From Aestuariibacter sp. GS-14 (GTDB lineage Bacteria > Pseudomonadota > Gammaproteobacteria > Enterobacterales > Alteromonadaceae): DNA of 64,000 nucleotides. Below the pieces are notes generated by a model that was not told the origin of the DNA, ran no database searches, and was given only the letters and a program-made list of their open reading frames with translations. Shown here piece after piece: positions 1 through 8,667 of the stretch. Each line of letters starts with the position of its first letter. Within the stretch, counting starts at the first letter, position 1. The DNA is taken from the NCBI RefSeq assembly GCF_006494365.1, contig NZ_VHIP01000017.1, positions 38,989 through 102,988 on the forward strand. Reading direction: 5' to 3'. The position numbers and the translations under genes are program-made.

Positions 1-362
1 CAAACCATGCCGTATTGCGTCTTACCGAAGCCGCCAGAGCGGTGTTAAAGGGCGAAGTACCAGTAGAGCTGGCAACCCCAAGACTCGAAATCAAGCAGGA
101 CAAGCCGGCAAAAGTAGCGCTGAAAAATTATGACAAAGCCCTGTTTGCCCGCTTAAAGCACCTGCGCAAGGTACTGGCTCAGGAACACGATGTGCCGCCA
201 TTTGTTATCTTTAGTGACGCCACGCTGGCAGAAATGTCAGATGCCAAACCTGCCAATGCCAATGAACTTCTGGCGGTAAGTGGGGTTGGGCGTACCAAAC
301 TTGAACGCTACGGCGATGCCTTCTTGCAGTTGATTCGGGATTATTCAGAGCGCGATAACTAG
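1..362 (+). CDS. recQ: RecQ DNA helicase, C-terminal part (5' truncated by window edge)
   Basis: This is the 3' end of an ATP-dependent 3'-5' DNA helicase used in recombination and fork repair. The reading frame is open from base 3 and begins NHAVLRLTEAARAVLKGE, which matches the end of the RecQ winged-helix (RQC) region. It is followed by an HRDC domain (about residues 40-110) with the helix-hairpin-helix-like stretch ELLAVSGVGRTKLERYG. The helicase core lies left of the window. The internal ATG at 15 is not a real start because the conserved sequence continues upstream of it. The stop overlaps a GGGCG direct-repeat element that recurs near 2841. Confidence 0.9.
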   Translation, partial: NHAVLRLTEAARAVLKGEVPVELATPRLEIKQDKPAKVALKNYDKALFARLKHLRKVLAQEHDVPPFVIFSDATLAEMSDAKPANANELLAVSGVGRTKLERYGDAFLQLIRDYSERDN

Positions 363-390
363 GGCGTGTTGATCTTTGCTGCACACTTTT
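362..390 (+). repeat. Direct repeat copy 1 flanking the LruC/lipoprotein pair
   Basis: The sequence begins GGGCGTGTTGATCTTTGC and continues to CACACTTTT. A similar copy in the same orientation lies at 2841-2869, matching at roughly 24 of 29 aligned positions with one gap. The two copies bracket genes 548-2713. No terminal inverted repeats or transposase are visible, so the origin is undetermined. Confidence 0.45.
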
Positions 391-547
391 AACAGCGGTG
401 CTCGCCTCACACTGCATTGCAATATGCAAAATCTCACCCAACACCTTTCACAAAAAAACACTAACCAATTGATTTAATTTACATATTTTATTTGGCACAC
501 AAATCGCTGTTATCGGGTATTGATTTTACTACCCACTAGGAAATGCG

Positions 548-2167
548 ATGAAAGCAAAGCATGCCATCTACACTGCCATAACCCTGGCCCTGGTAGCCCC
601 AACCACACCGGCAGTAGAAACGGTTAACGGCCAGTACGTCTGGCAGTTTTTAAACGGCGAAGCCTGGCCGCAAGGCTATAACCAGTCAACCGGAAAACCC
701 GATAATGTTGTTTTTATTGACACCTACCCCACTGAATTTTTCGATCGTATCGCTAATGCCTTACCCGAAGCCGAACTCAATGAAGCGTTTATCATCGACG
801 ATGCCGGTTCTACTATTCATCTGGCAGAAGAAGGTGAGGTGTTTGTTACATTTCTGCACGAAGGCGCAGGCTATTTAAACTCATTTGGTTATTTTACCTT
901 TGACGCCAGCAACCCGCCGGCGTCTAAAAACGAAGTAAGGGAAACCATTGTATTTCCCAACCTGTCTTATCCGCATCTGCGTCAGGGTGACAGAGTCAGT
1001 CTGGGCACATTCCCCGCTGGTACCAGTATTGGCTTTTTTCTGGCAGCGAATGGCTTTTCCAGTAGCACAGGCGTAAAAGCTGGCGCTGTACCTTATTATT
1101 ACTCGCTTAAACATTTAAACCCGGAATCGACTGATAGCTTGCGTCAGCACATGGCCGCACTGTACGACCCCTATGTGGATGAAGTGGTGTTAGGCTTTGA
1201 GGATCTTCCCCGTACCTGGGGCGACAACGACTTTAATGACGCCGTGTTTTCGGTAAAAACCACGCCAAGCACTGCGCTCGATAAAAGCAATCTCATTATA
1301 ATGCCCGAAGCTAACGACAGCGATGCCGACGGCATTGCCGATACCCTGGATCAGTTCCCGAATAATTACCAACGGGCGTTTAGCAGTTACTATCCGTCAA
1401 ACAGCGACTACGTGTCGTTGGCCTACGAGGACAAATGGCCTCAACTGGGCGACTACGATATGAACGACCTAGTGATCCGCGAACAATTGCAAACCATTTA
1501 CAACGCAAATGGCGACATTACCGGATTCAAACTCAGTGGCTTCATCGACGCACGCGGTGCTGACTTTAACAACGGCTTTGCCGTGCGTCTAATGGGTAGC
1601 GTACCATCATTGTTTAAAGAAGGGTCCATACAGGTTGGCAGCAGCTTGTATACGCTGAAAGCAGAACAAGGCCAAACCAACATGGTGGTGGTGTTGTGGG
1701 ATGACACCCATGACTTCACAGCCTCCGGTGATGCTGGCTGCAAGTTCTTTAATACCGAAAAAAGCTGCCCTGAGTACGATCCTGTGCCGTTCACAGTGGA
1801 TATTGCATTCACCAGCGGTATCAACTCGTTACTGCATTCGGAACTGGACTTCTTTATTTACCGGACCGCCAAGCGGGGACATGAAATTCACTTTGCTGGC
1901 TATCCGCCGACAGACAAAATGGATACCAGCTTATTTGGTAAACACGCTGACACGTCCGACCCGGCAACCGGCCGCTACTATCGCAGCGAAGCCAACCTCC
2001 CCTGGGGCCTGAAAGTCAGTGGTGCCTGGTACTACCCACAGGAATACAAAGACATCGTGTGGTGTTACCCCCAATACGAAGCCTGGGTAGAAAGTTCGGG
2101 CGAACAAGCCCAGGACTGGTTCCGCACCAGCCCCCACGACCACCTTTACTATGTACCAACACGCTAG
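548..2167 (+). CDS. LruC / DUF4114 domain secreted protein
   Basis: A 539-residue exported protein of unknown function. The N-terminus looks like a signal peptide (basic MKAKH, hydrophobic core, cleavage near TTPA-VE). Around residues 215-235 is a DUF4114-like motif (GFEDLPRTWGDNDFNDAVF). At about 256-275 lies an Asp-rich segment (DSDADGIADTLDQFP) resembling a thrombospondin type-3 calcium-binding repeat, and the second half (about 285-500) fits the LruC domain, including a DYDMNDLVI motif. AGGAA precedes the ATG. The lipoprotein gene starts 12 bases downstream, so the two are probably co-transcribed. It is likely a calcium-binding surface or extracellular protein; the role is inferred only from domains. 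Confidence 0.8.
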   Translation: MKAKHAIYTAITLALVAPTTPAVETVNGQYVWQFLNGEAWPQGYNQSTGKPDNVVFIDTYPTEFFDRIANALPEAELNEAFIIDDAGSTIHLAEEGEVFVTFLHEGAGYLNSFGYFTFDASNPPASKNEVRETIVFPNLSYPHLRQGDRVSLGTFPAGTSIGFFLAANGFSSSTGVKAGAVPYYYSLKHLNPESTDSLRQHMAALYDPYVDEVVLGFEDLPRTWGDNDFNDAVFSVKTTPSTALDKSNLIIMPEANDSDADGIADTLDQFPNNYQRAFSSYYPSNSDYVSLAYEDKWPQLGDYDMNDLVIREQLQTIYNANGDITGFKLSGFIDARGADFNNGFAVRLMGSVPSLFKEGSIQVGSSLYTLKAEQGQTNMVVVLWDDTHDFTASGDAGCKFFNTEKSCPEYDPVPFTVDIAFTSGINSLLHSELDFFIYRTAKRGHEIHFAGYPPTDKMDTSLFGKHADTSDPATGRYYRSEANLPWGLKVSGAWYYPQEYKDIVWCYPQYEAWVESSGEQAQDWFRTSPHDHLYYVPTR

Positions 2168-2179
2168 GAGATTCAGGCC

Positions 2180-2713
2180 ATGACAATGCAAGTGAACAAA
2201 CAAACGATACAAATTGCTGCGATATGCCTAAGCCTGAGTTTACTCACAGCGTGTGGCGGCGGAGGAAGTGATAGCAGTAGTAGTACGCCACCACCCAGCG
2301 CGCCAGCACCAACCAGTGCACCAGCACCCGATTACACACCTGACGCCACGGCATTGGATTCGTCAGCGAATAAATCAACGGATTTGTATGTGGAAACAGA
2401 CTTTACCTTTGACACCTACAAAGTGGTTACGCTGGATATCAGTGCAACTGATCCCAATGGCAACGCACTGGGCAATACACTGATGTTCATCTCGGTTATC
2501 GACAACGAAATTACCGAACTGGACGACGAGCAATTACAGAACAAGGAGCTACTGTCCGTCGCTAAAACCGACGCAAGTGGCAGTATGTACAGGCAAGTTG
2601 AAATTGCCAGTACGGTGACCAAATTGCTCATTGAATTAAATACGCTGGGTATCGAAAACGAAGTAATTGTTACCATTAACGCCGATAACTACGTGAGTTA
2701 TCAGTTCAAGTAG
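2180..2713 (+). CDS. Putative lipoprotein downstream of LruC protein
   Basis: A 177-residue protein with a clear lipoprotein signal: a hydrophobic stretch ending in LLTAC, then GGGGSDSSSS and a Pro/Ser/Ala-rich linker (about residues 33-50), as in surface lipoproteins. The rest has no family I recognise. Its alternating hydrophobic pattern (VVTLDISATDPNGNAL and later strands) suggests a beta-sandwich. It starts 12 bases after the LruC gene, with GGAG ahead of the ATG; a second in-frame ATG lies at 2186. The pair probably acts together at the outer membrane. Cys about 25 would be the lipidated residue. Confidence 0.75.
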   Translation: MTMQVNKQTIQIAAICLSLSLLTACGGGGSDSSSSTPPPSAPAPTSAPAPDYTPDATALDSSANKSTDLYVETDFTFDTYKVVTLDISATDPNGNALGNTLMFISVIDNEITELDDEQLQNKELLSVAKTDASGSMYRQVEIASTVTKLLIELNTLGIENEVIVTINADNYVSYQFK

Positions 2714-2799
2714 TTAACTTACTTTGGAGTTAATTTGCCGAGGAAGATTTCCAGGGACGTTCAAAAATAGGCCAGAACAACACCGAAAAGTCACTCAAC

Positions 2800-2821
2800 G
2801 CGCTCTGTTCAATCAGAGCGC
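2800..2821 (+). terminator. Hairpin downstream of the LruC/lipoprotein operon
   Basis: A perfect 8-bp stem GCGCTCTG/CAGAGCGC with a 6-base loop lies 87 bases after the lipoprotein stop. No U-tract follows, so it may be an mRNA 3'-end stabiliser or Rho-linked site rather than an intrinsic terminator. Confidence 0.4.
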
Positions 2822-2840
2822 CATTAGAATACGAGTCATG

Positions 2841-2869
2841 GGGCGAGTTGATTTTTCTGTGCATACTTT
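2841..2869 (+). repeat. Direct repeat copy 2 flanking the LruC/lipoprotein pair
   Basis: GGGCGAGTTGATTTTTCTG followed by TGCATACTTTA resembles the copy at 362-390 in the same orientation. The substitutions are scattered, so the duplication is old if real. Confidence 0.45.
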
Positions 2870-3036
2870 ATTTATCAATGTATCCACAACCACATCATGA
2901 CAAATCTGCGCCTCTAGCAAAACGGCGAATCGTTCAACAGGGGTTATCACAGGCTTTCAACTTTGGGCTGTCAGACGATAAGTCTCGAAAATATACGAAT
3001 TTGATGATCCTGTTTTAAACCCGCGAATGGTTCTCT

Positions 3037-3942
3037 TTATAAAGCAGGGTCAATATTAAATGTATACGCCATAAATTGATCCCATAACATTTGCGCAACC
3101 GGGCCTAATAGTTCGTCTTTGTTTTTGAAAAGGTAATAGTCTAAATTTATCCGGCTGTGGATATCATTTAATTTGAGTTCAAATAATTTTCCTATATCCA
3201 AACTTTTTTGGATCTGATGCTGAGGCAGTTTCCCCCACCCCATACCACTCTCAATTAACATCTGCTTTGTTGCAAAATCATTCACATACCAGCATCGCTG
3301 CCCGTCTTGGATACCCCATTTTTTGTCTCCCGAATATTTGCCCGAATCCTGAAGGACAATTTGATATTCGTTAATTAATTCTGCACTGGATTTTAAGTTC
3401 GGATGGCGAGACAGTAATTGAGCAGAGGCAACAGTTATAAGACTACCTGAACCCAAAAAATGAGACGTGAACTGCGTATCTAACAGCTGAACTGGACCTG
3501 ACGGGGACAAACATAAGGTTGCTTGTTTTTCAGAAAGCGCCCCTAGCGCACCGGTTAAACGTTCTTGTCTCAACAGAATTTGTGTATCAGGAAATTGAGT
3601 TTGAACATGCGTGAGCAGCGGAATAATTCCCCTTAAATCAAACGAAGCTTCGGTTGCCAACGTAATGCTCGGTTCATTCCCAGCGCTAAAATGTTTGGCC
3701 ATGTTCTGCATAGATGCAGCTTCGTTCAATACTCTTAACGCCTGCTGATACAAAATGTGACCGTGTTGTGTGAGTTCTAAACGATAGCCAGCGCGACTGA
3801 ACAAGGCTACACCCAGTCCTTCTTCCAGTTGCTTGATACTTTGGCTTATTGCGGGCTGTGTTTTGTATAAATGCTCGCTTGCACGCCCCAATGAACCCAA
3901 TTCTGCGACCGTCTGAAACGCCTCTAATTGCTCAAGCTTCAT
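3037..3942 (-). CDS. LysR-family transcriptional regulator
   Basis: A 301-residue LysR regulator. The N-terminal winged helix-turn-helix is typical (MKLEQLEAFQTVAELGSLGRA through TQPAISQSIKQLEEGLG, residues 1-60), and the remainder is a substrate-binding-like effector domain. The ATG at 3942 is chosen because GGAG lies 6 bases upstream and the family N-terminus starts here; an upstream in-frame start at 3996 would add 18 non-family residues. It is divergent from the DoxX/dioxygenase/NmrA operon at 4072, with a palindrome in between (3959-3975), so it most likely autoregulates and controls that operon. The inducer is unknown. Confidence 0.85.
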   Translation of the reverse strand: MKLEQLEAFQTVAELGSLGRASEHLYKTQPAISQSIKQLEEGLGVALFSRAGYRLELTQHGHILYQQALRVLNEAASMQNMAKHFSAGNEPSITLATEASFDLRGIIPLLTHVQTQFPDTQILLRQERLTGALGALSEKQATLCLSPSGPVQLLDTQFTSHFLGSGSLITVASAQLLSRHPNLKSSAELINEYQIVLQDSGKYSGDKKWGIQDGQRCWYVNDFATKQMLIESGMGWGKLPQHQIQKSLDIGKLFELKLNDIHSRINLDYYLFKNKDELLGPVAQMLWDQFMAYTFNIDPAL

Positions 3943-3958
3943 AATTTCTCCTCGACAT

Positions 3959-3975
3959 ATAAACTTATAGTTTAT
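3959..3975. promoter_or_regulatory. Probable LysR operator palindrome
   Basis: A perfect palindrome ATAAACT-TAT-AGTTTAT sits 17 bases upstream of the LysR ATG and about 97 bases upstream of doxX. It contains the T-N11-A arrangement typical of LysR recognition sites. Its position between divergent genes supports it as the binding site of the 3037-3942 product. Confidence 0.6.
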
Positions 3976-4071
3976 GAGATACAAAAAAACATTCAATATT
4001 TTTTATACTATTACTCATTTACAGTAGGTTGAACGATTGTTGTCGTTCCACAAAACGAAGCGGAGAAAGAC

Positions 4072-4434
4072 ATGAGCAAACCTAAAAAGATTATGATGTT
4101 AGCTAGCCTTGGTTTAGCAAGCCTGGCATTTGCAGCAGCGGGGGCGGCTAAATTAGCCGGGGTCGAAGCGGTACATACCTCTTTTGCAACTATGGGGCTA
4201 CCGGTGTGGTTTGGTTACTTTGTCGGGTTGTGTGAGTTAGCCGGCGCTATTGGCATTTGGCTCCGACGCACAAGATCATTCGCCAGCGCGGGGTTGTTTA
4301 TCATTATGCTTGGCGCAATCTATTTCCATGTAGTCTACGAAGCCATACCAAACGCAATACCAGCTATTATATTAGCAGTACTTACAGCCTTTATTTTCAA
4401 GACCCCAACAGCAGAGTCCAATGGCAACGCTTAG
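4072..4434 (+). CDS. DoxX family membrane protein
   Basis: A 120-residue integral membrane protein with about four hydrophobic helices. The opening (LASLAFAAAGAAKLAGVEAVHTSF) and the central GYFVGLCELAGAIGIWL are typical of DoxX-like proteins, which are often found in redox or aromatic-stress operons. GGAGAAAG precedes the ATG. Its 3' end overlaps the next gene by 14 bases, indicating one transcription unit with the dioxygenase and NmrA-like genes under the divergent LysR regulator. The biochemical function of DoxX proteins is not well defined. Confidence 0.8.
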   Translation: MSKPKKIMMLASLGLASLAFAAAGAAKLAGVEAVHTSFATMGLPVWFGYFVGLCELAGAIGIWLRRTRSFASAGLFIIMLGAIYFHVVYEAIPNAIPAIILAVLTAFIFKTPTAESNGNA

Positions 4435-5224
4435 TCAGTGTGCTGCCGTAGGGCTAATGCCGGTAGCTTACGTCCCTCATGGTGGCGGACCATTTCCACT
4501 TATGGGGGAACCGAATCATGCGGAACTGATTCGGTTTCTAAAAGCACTGCCAAGTCTTATGCCCAAGCCGAAAGCCATCGTCATGATTAGTGCGCACTGG
4601 GAAAGCAATGTGATATCTGTATCTTCGGGTTTGACCCCTCCAATGATTTATGATTATTGGGGATTTCCCGCCGAAACATACGATTATCAATATCCCGCGC
4701 CAGGTGACCCTAAGCTTGCAAAATATATAGCTAATTTAATTATTGGCGAAGGGTTGGAGTGCACGTTCGACTCACATCGAGGCTTCGATCACGGCACTTT
4801 TGTTCCCCTCATGCTGATGTACCCAAAGGCAACTATTCCGGTTGTTCAGGTATCGTTAAAGCAATCACTTGATCCCGCTGAACATATCGCTTTGGGCAAG
4901 GCGCTTGCACCTTTAAGGGCTAAGGGTGTTTTAATTATAGGCTCGGGGATGTCCCATCACTCAATTAAAGCCAGCACTAAAGAAAGCGAAGACTTTGATA
5001 ACTGGCTAACCCAGACACTAGTAAAAGGAGCCCCCCAGGACGTCACTGATCAGTTGATTTATTGGGCGAAGGCCCCAGCGGCAAAAGCCTGTCACCCGAG
5101 AGAGGAACATTTAATACCATTGCATGTATGTTGGGGCGCAGTTAGCAACCAATGTTATATGGCAGAAAAAGTATTCTCTGCTCAATTAATGGGGAAATGG
5201 ATTTCTGCTTTTATATGGCGATAG
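4421..5224 (+). CDS. DODA-type extradiol ring-opening dioxygenase (YgiD/LigB family)
   Basis: A 267-residue member of the LigB-like class III extradiol dioxygenases, close in outline to 4,5-DOPA dioxygenase (YgiD). Visible metal-ligand candidates are the His in VPHGGGPFPL (about residue 20), SAHWES (about 57), and HPREEHLIPL near residue 227, with MSHHSI near 185. It would cleave catechol-type rings with a non-haem divalent metal; the true substrate is unknown. The ATG at 4421 overlaps doxX; an alternative ATG is at 4457. The neighbouring DoxX and NmrA-like genes suggest a quinone or aromatic detoxification operon. Confidence 0.8.
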   Translation: MATLSQCAAVGLMPVAYVPHGGGPFPLMGEPNHAELIRFLKALPSLMPKPKAIVMISAHWESNVISVSSGLTPPMIYDYWGFPAETYDYQYPAPGDPKLAKYIANLIIGEGLECTFDSHRGFDHGTFVPLMLMYPKATIPVVQVSLKQSLDPAEHIALGKALAPLRAKGVLIIGSGMSHHSIKASTKESEDFDNWLTQTLVKGAPQDVTDQLIYWAKAPAAKACHPREEHLIPLHVCWGAVSNQCYMAEKVFSAQLMGKWISAFIWR

Positions 5225-5274
5225 TGATTATTTGTCTGTTTTACATGTAAACGAATTAATTTGAGGAAATAGCA

Positions 5275-6114
5275 ATGACATCCACAACAATTAACAAGAT
5301 CTGTATTTTAGGAGCTAGCGGATTAATCGCTCAAGAAACTATCAAAGCTTTTGCTCTAGAAGGATTTTCGCTCAGGCTATTTTCGCGCAATATCGCCGCC
5401 TCAAACTATCCTATGCACGAAACCCTTAGAGGCGATGTATTTAACGATAGTGACTTGGCTGCTGCAATTGATGGCTGCGACGCGATACATATCACTTTGT
5501 CGCAGCTAGATGAGTATTCCGCTGTTCAACGAATTGTTAGAACAGCGAAAGATAATGGCAATATCAAGCTAATAAGCTTTGTCAGTGGTGCCACTGTCTG
5601 TTACGAAAACAGCAAATTGTTACCCTTTATTGCTGCTAAATATCGCTCAGAGCAACACCTTAAACAAAGCGACATCCCTTATTTAATATTGCGACCAACG
5701 TGGTTTATGGAATCTTTATCAATTATGGTTCAGAACGGTAAGGCCAATGTAATGGGTAAGCAGCCCAATAAACTACGGTGGCTTGCAGCCAAAGATTTCG
5801 GTAGCTTATTAGCACACGCCTATAAAAAACCTGAAACCTACAATCAGGAGTTCAATATTTATGGCCCAGAAGCATTAACGATTAACGAAGCTTTATCGGA
5901 ATACGTGAAAGTTAAACACCCCCAGATTCCCAAGATTAATAATGCGCCGTTTGGAATGTTAAAAGTCATCGCATTTTTGACTCAAAATCAAAAGTTAAAG
6001 GCGTTTATTCCCATTTTTGAGTATTTCGAAAAGGCCAGGGAGGTGGGCGACTCTTTTACTTCGGATATCTTGATTGGGAAACCAGTTACAACCTTAAAGA
6101 TGTGGCTGAACTAG
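5275..6114 (+). CDS. NmrA-like NAD(P)-binding atypical SDR
   Basis: A 279-residue protein with an N-terminal Rossmann fold (KICILGASGLIAQETIKAF, the glycine-rich loop at residues 12-17) and the general pattern of NmrA/YtfG-like atypical short-chain dehydrogenases: an NAD(P)-binding half and a C-terminal half with FNIYGPEALTINEAL. These proteins bind NAD(P)H as quinone reductases or redox sensors. GAGGAAATAGCA precedes the ATG. It is the third gene of the LysR-controlled operon, 50 bases after the dioxygenase. Specific activity is not deducible. Confidence 0.8.
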   Translation: MTSTTINKICILGASGLIAQETIKAFALEGFSLRLFSRNIAASNYPMHETLRGDVFNDSDLAAAIDGCDAIHITLSQLDEYSAVQRIVRTAKDNGNIKLISFVSGATVCYENSKLLPFIAAKYRSEQHLKQSDIPYLILRPTWFMESLSIMVQNGKANVMGKQPNKLRWLAAKDFGSLLAHAYKKPETYNQEFNIYGPEALTINEALSEYVKVKHPQIPKINNAPFGMLKVIAFLTQNQKLKAFIPIFEYFEKAREVGDSFTSDILIGKPVTTLKMWLN

Positions 6115-6441
6115 AGACTATTTTTGAGCTGTGTTCAAGAAACAATCGACATAGCGACAAGGTGACATGCTTTTCCAAAGTCGCTATACCGAAAGAGATG
6201 GTATGCCTCGAATCGCAGTAAAAGATATTCCGCCGGAAGTGTTACTCCATGCTCTAATAGCAAGAAAGTGCATTTACTAAAGTTATAAGCAAGATCACCG
6301 TTCTAGATTGCTAAATGTATAAATGTTGAATCGCATCAATGAAATAAATTCATACCGGGAGCTTGCTACTTAGCAAACCAACGTAGCCAATCGTAGCTAC
6401 CGGTATATCTCGACGAAAAAATAAAGAAAAGACAATACTAC
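6115..6441. other. Intergenic gap, no supported gene
   Basis: These 327 bases lie between convergent genes. A 25-codon frame at 6203-6280 (MPRIAVKDIPPEVLLHALIA) has no visible ribosome-binding site and no recognisable family; it could be a gene remnant. I see no terminator with a clear U-tract. Confidence 0.5.
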
Positions 6442-7116
6442 TTACGCATAAGCGTATTTACCGCCTTTTTCCAAACCGCGCTGATAGGCTTCCCGGGCAT
6501 GGATTTTTTGTACAAAGGCATCGATATGCGGATATAACCCTTTCCCTACCCGCCCCTGCATAGCCTCCAACGGAAAGCTCATCTGAAAGTCGGCGCCGCT
6601 CAGGGCGTCTCCTGCAAACCACTCATTATTTGCCAAGTGAGCGTTTACATACTGCAAGCTCTGCTCCAGGTTGGGCCCGTAGTAAGCAGCAATAATTCCA
6701 TCCACCAATTTATTCACGATAGGTTTAATAAAAATGGGGCCTGCCTTTTCACGGGCTTTACCCAACACCAGGCGCGCCACCAGCGGCGGCATCAAGCTAC
6801 CTTCAGCAAAATGCAGCCAAAAGCGGTATTGAATTAATGCCTCTGGTGATGACGGTTTTAATTGCGGCGCGTAGGTTTCGGTAAGGTATTCAATGATGGC
6901 ACCAGACTCAGCCAGCACTAATGTTCCGTCGGTCAATACGGGAGAACGCCCGAGCGCGTGAACCTGCTTAAGTTCGGCAGGGGCAAGATTGGTTTTTGCA
7001 TCACGCTGATAATGCTTAACGGTATAAGCGACGCCCATTTCTTCCAGAAGCCAAAGAATGCGCTGCGAGCGACTGTTGTTCAAGTGATGTAACACGATAT
7101 CCTGTGGGGTTTTCAT
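6442..7116 (-). CDS. Glutathione S-transferase
   Basis: A 224-residue cytosolic GST. The thioredoxin-like N-terminal domain (about residues 5-85) carries the glutathione-site motif LAESGAIIEYLTE and an early NNSRSQRILWLLEEMG with the candidate catalytic Ser/Arg. The helical C-terminal domain occupies about 95-220. It conjugates glutathione to electrophiles or reduces peroxides. AGGAG lies just upstream of the ATG. It is monocistronic and divergent from selO, which fits a stress-response neighbourhood. Confidence 0.85.
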   Translation of the reverse strand: MKTPQDIVLHHLNNSRSQRILWLLEEMGVAYTVKHYQRDAKTNLAPAELKQVHALGRSPVLTDGTLVLAESGAIIEYLTETYAPQLKPSSPEALIQYRFWLHFAEGSLMPPLVARLVLGKAREKAGPIFIKPIVNKLVDGIIAAYYGPNLEQSLQYVNAHLANNEWFAGDALSGADFQMSFPLEAMQGRVGKGLYPHIDAFVQKIHAREAYQRGLEKGGKYAYA

Positions 7117-7242
7117 TATGGCTCCTGGTGACTAAACCTGTTGTATACGAATTCTATCGGCATACAGATCATCACATTGTTTGGTTACGAAAATGACGCG
7201 CTCAATGGTACGATACGTCCATAATGCGTTTTTGGATTTTCT

Positions 7243-8667
7243 ATGCAGTTAAGTCATCACTATGCCAGTGAACTGACCGATACAGTCAGTTTGGTCAGGC
7301 CACAACCACTTAGCGATATATCGCTTCGTATGACCAATCACGCACTGGTACAGCAGTATCAGTTGCCTGATGCATGGTTTAGCCACCAGGGCATTATAGA
7401 GCAGCTTTTTAATGAGCAGGGCATGCTGGCCCAACACGCCGTGGCACAAAAATACGGCGGTCATCAGTTCGGTCAGTGGAATCCTTACCTTGGCGATGGC
7501 CGCGGTCTGTTACTCGGTGAAGTTACCGACCCCAATGGCAATCAAATGGATCTGCATTTAAAAGGGGCCGGACAAACCCCTTACTCACGCCATGCTGATG
7601 GAAGGGCGGTACTGCGCTCCACCTTGCGTGAATACATTGGCTCTGAAGCGCTGCATCATTTGGGCATTCCGTCCTCCCGGTCGCTTTGTTTGTTCAGCAG
7701 TAGCGAGCGGGTATACCGCGAATTGCCCGAGCCCGGTGCCATGATGATAAGAATGGCGCCCAGCCATTTGCGCTTCGGCCATTTCGAATATTACTTTCAC
7801 AGTAAAGCGTTCGATACGCTCGACAAGCTCATGGATTTTACCTTAACCCGGCACTTTCCGGATTGCGCAGCGCACGCAGAGCCGCATAAGGCACTGCTGA
7901 AAGCGATTACGCTGCGCACGGCGCGCATGGTTGCGTTGTGGCAGGTACACGGCTTTGTTCACGGCGTAATGAATACCGATAACATGTCGATTCACGGCAT
8001 TACGTTTGACTATGGTCCCTATGCTTTTATGGAGCAGTTTAAGTCTGACGCTGTGTTTAACCACTCTGATCACGAAGGTCGTTATGCCTTCGACCGTCAG
8101 CCTGGTATTGCGCTGTGGAACTTAAATGCGTTGGCCTATGCGTTTTCCCGCTATATCAGCGTTGACGACATTAAAGCTTGTTTAACCCAGTTTGAGCCTG
8201 CATTTTTAGCGGTGTACCGGGAAACCATGCTAGCCCGCATTGGTCTGGATAACGACAAAGAACACGAACCTTGTCTGAACATGTGGCTGGCGATGTTAGG
8301 GCAAAACCCAATCGACTATACGCAAAGCTTCCGCTGGCTGGCAGAGGCCGATCCTACGCAATCTGTGTCTTCGCTGCGCGACCATTTTATCGATCGCAAC
8401 AGCTTTGACGGATGGTGGCAGGATTACCGTCAACGCCGTCTGTCTGCAGCCCATACCCCGGACTCGCTACTTGCCAGCAATCCGCTGGTTGTAGCGCGAA
8501 CGCAATCGTTGCAGCGCGCTATTGAAGCGGCGGAACAAGGCGATTACTCGGTGGCAGAACAACTACTACTGGCACTGAATACGCCGTATCAGGCTACCGA
8601 CGCCAGCGCACCATTTGAACAGCCTGGTAACAGCGATGACACAGTGAGTTTATCATGCAGCAGTTAA
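7243..8667 (+). CDS. selO: SelO/YdiU protein adenylyltransferase (AMPylase)
   Basis: A 474-residue pseudokinase-fold enzyme of the SelO family, which transfers AMP to protein Ser/Thr/Tyr residues in redox stress. Length matches Escherichia coli YdiU (about 478). Family stretches include KYGGHQFGQWNPYLGDGRG, HLKGAGQTPYSRHADGRAVL, GHFEYY, and the metal-binding loop VMNTDNMSIHGITFDYGPY. The protein ends SLSCSS: SelO proteins keep a Cys or selenocysteine three residues from the end, here Cys encoded by TGC. It overlaps the next frame by 13 bases. Confidence 0.93.
   Translation: MQLSHHYASELTDTVSLVRPQPLSDISLRMTNHALVQQYQLPDAWFSHQGIIEQLFNEQGMLAQHAVAQKYGGHQFGQWNPYLGDGRGLLLGEVTDPNGNQMDLHLKGAGQTPYSRHADGRAVLRSTLREYIGSEALHHLGIPSSRSLCLFSSSERVYRELPEPGAMMIRMAPSHLRFGHFEYYFHSKAFDTLDKLMDFTLTRHFPDCAAHAEPHKALLKAITLRTARMVALWQVHGFVHGVMNTDNMSIHGITFDYGPYAFMEQFKSDAVFNHSDHEGRYAFDRQPGIALWNLNALAYAFSRYISVDDIKACLTQFEPAFLAVYRETMLARIGLDNDKEHEPCLNMWLAMLGQNPIDYTQSFRWLAEADPTQSVSSLRDHFIDRNSFDGWWQDYRQRRLSAAHTPDSLLASNPLVVARTQSLQRAIEAAEQGDYSVAEQLLLALNTPYQATDASAPFEQPGNSDDTVSLSCSS

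Larger units (their letters stand above)
2714..3036. other. Intergenic gap with one hairpin and a repeat copy
   Basis: There is no convincing coding sequence in these 323 bases between the lipoprotein gene and the convergent LysR gene. They hold an 8-bp inverted repeat at 2800-2821 (GCGCTCTG, loop TTCAAT, CAGAGCGC) without a T-run, and the second GGGCG direct-repeat copy at 2841-2869. Confidence 0.6.

Noticed and set aside
2265-2290. AGTAGTA inside the lipoprotein gene as another regulatory site
   Set aside because: It lies in a Ser-codon run of coding sequence (repeated AGT/AGC), so it is best explained by codon use.
6203-6280. 25-codon frame as a gene remnant
   Set aside because: Too short to assign; no similarity I can defend to a transposase or other family.
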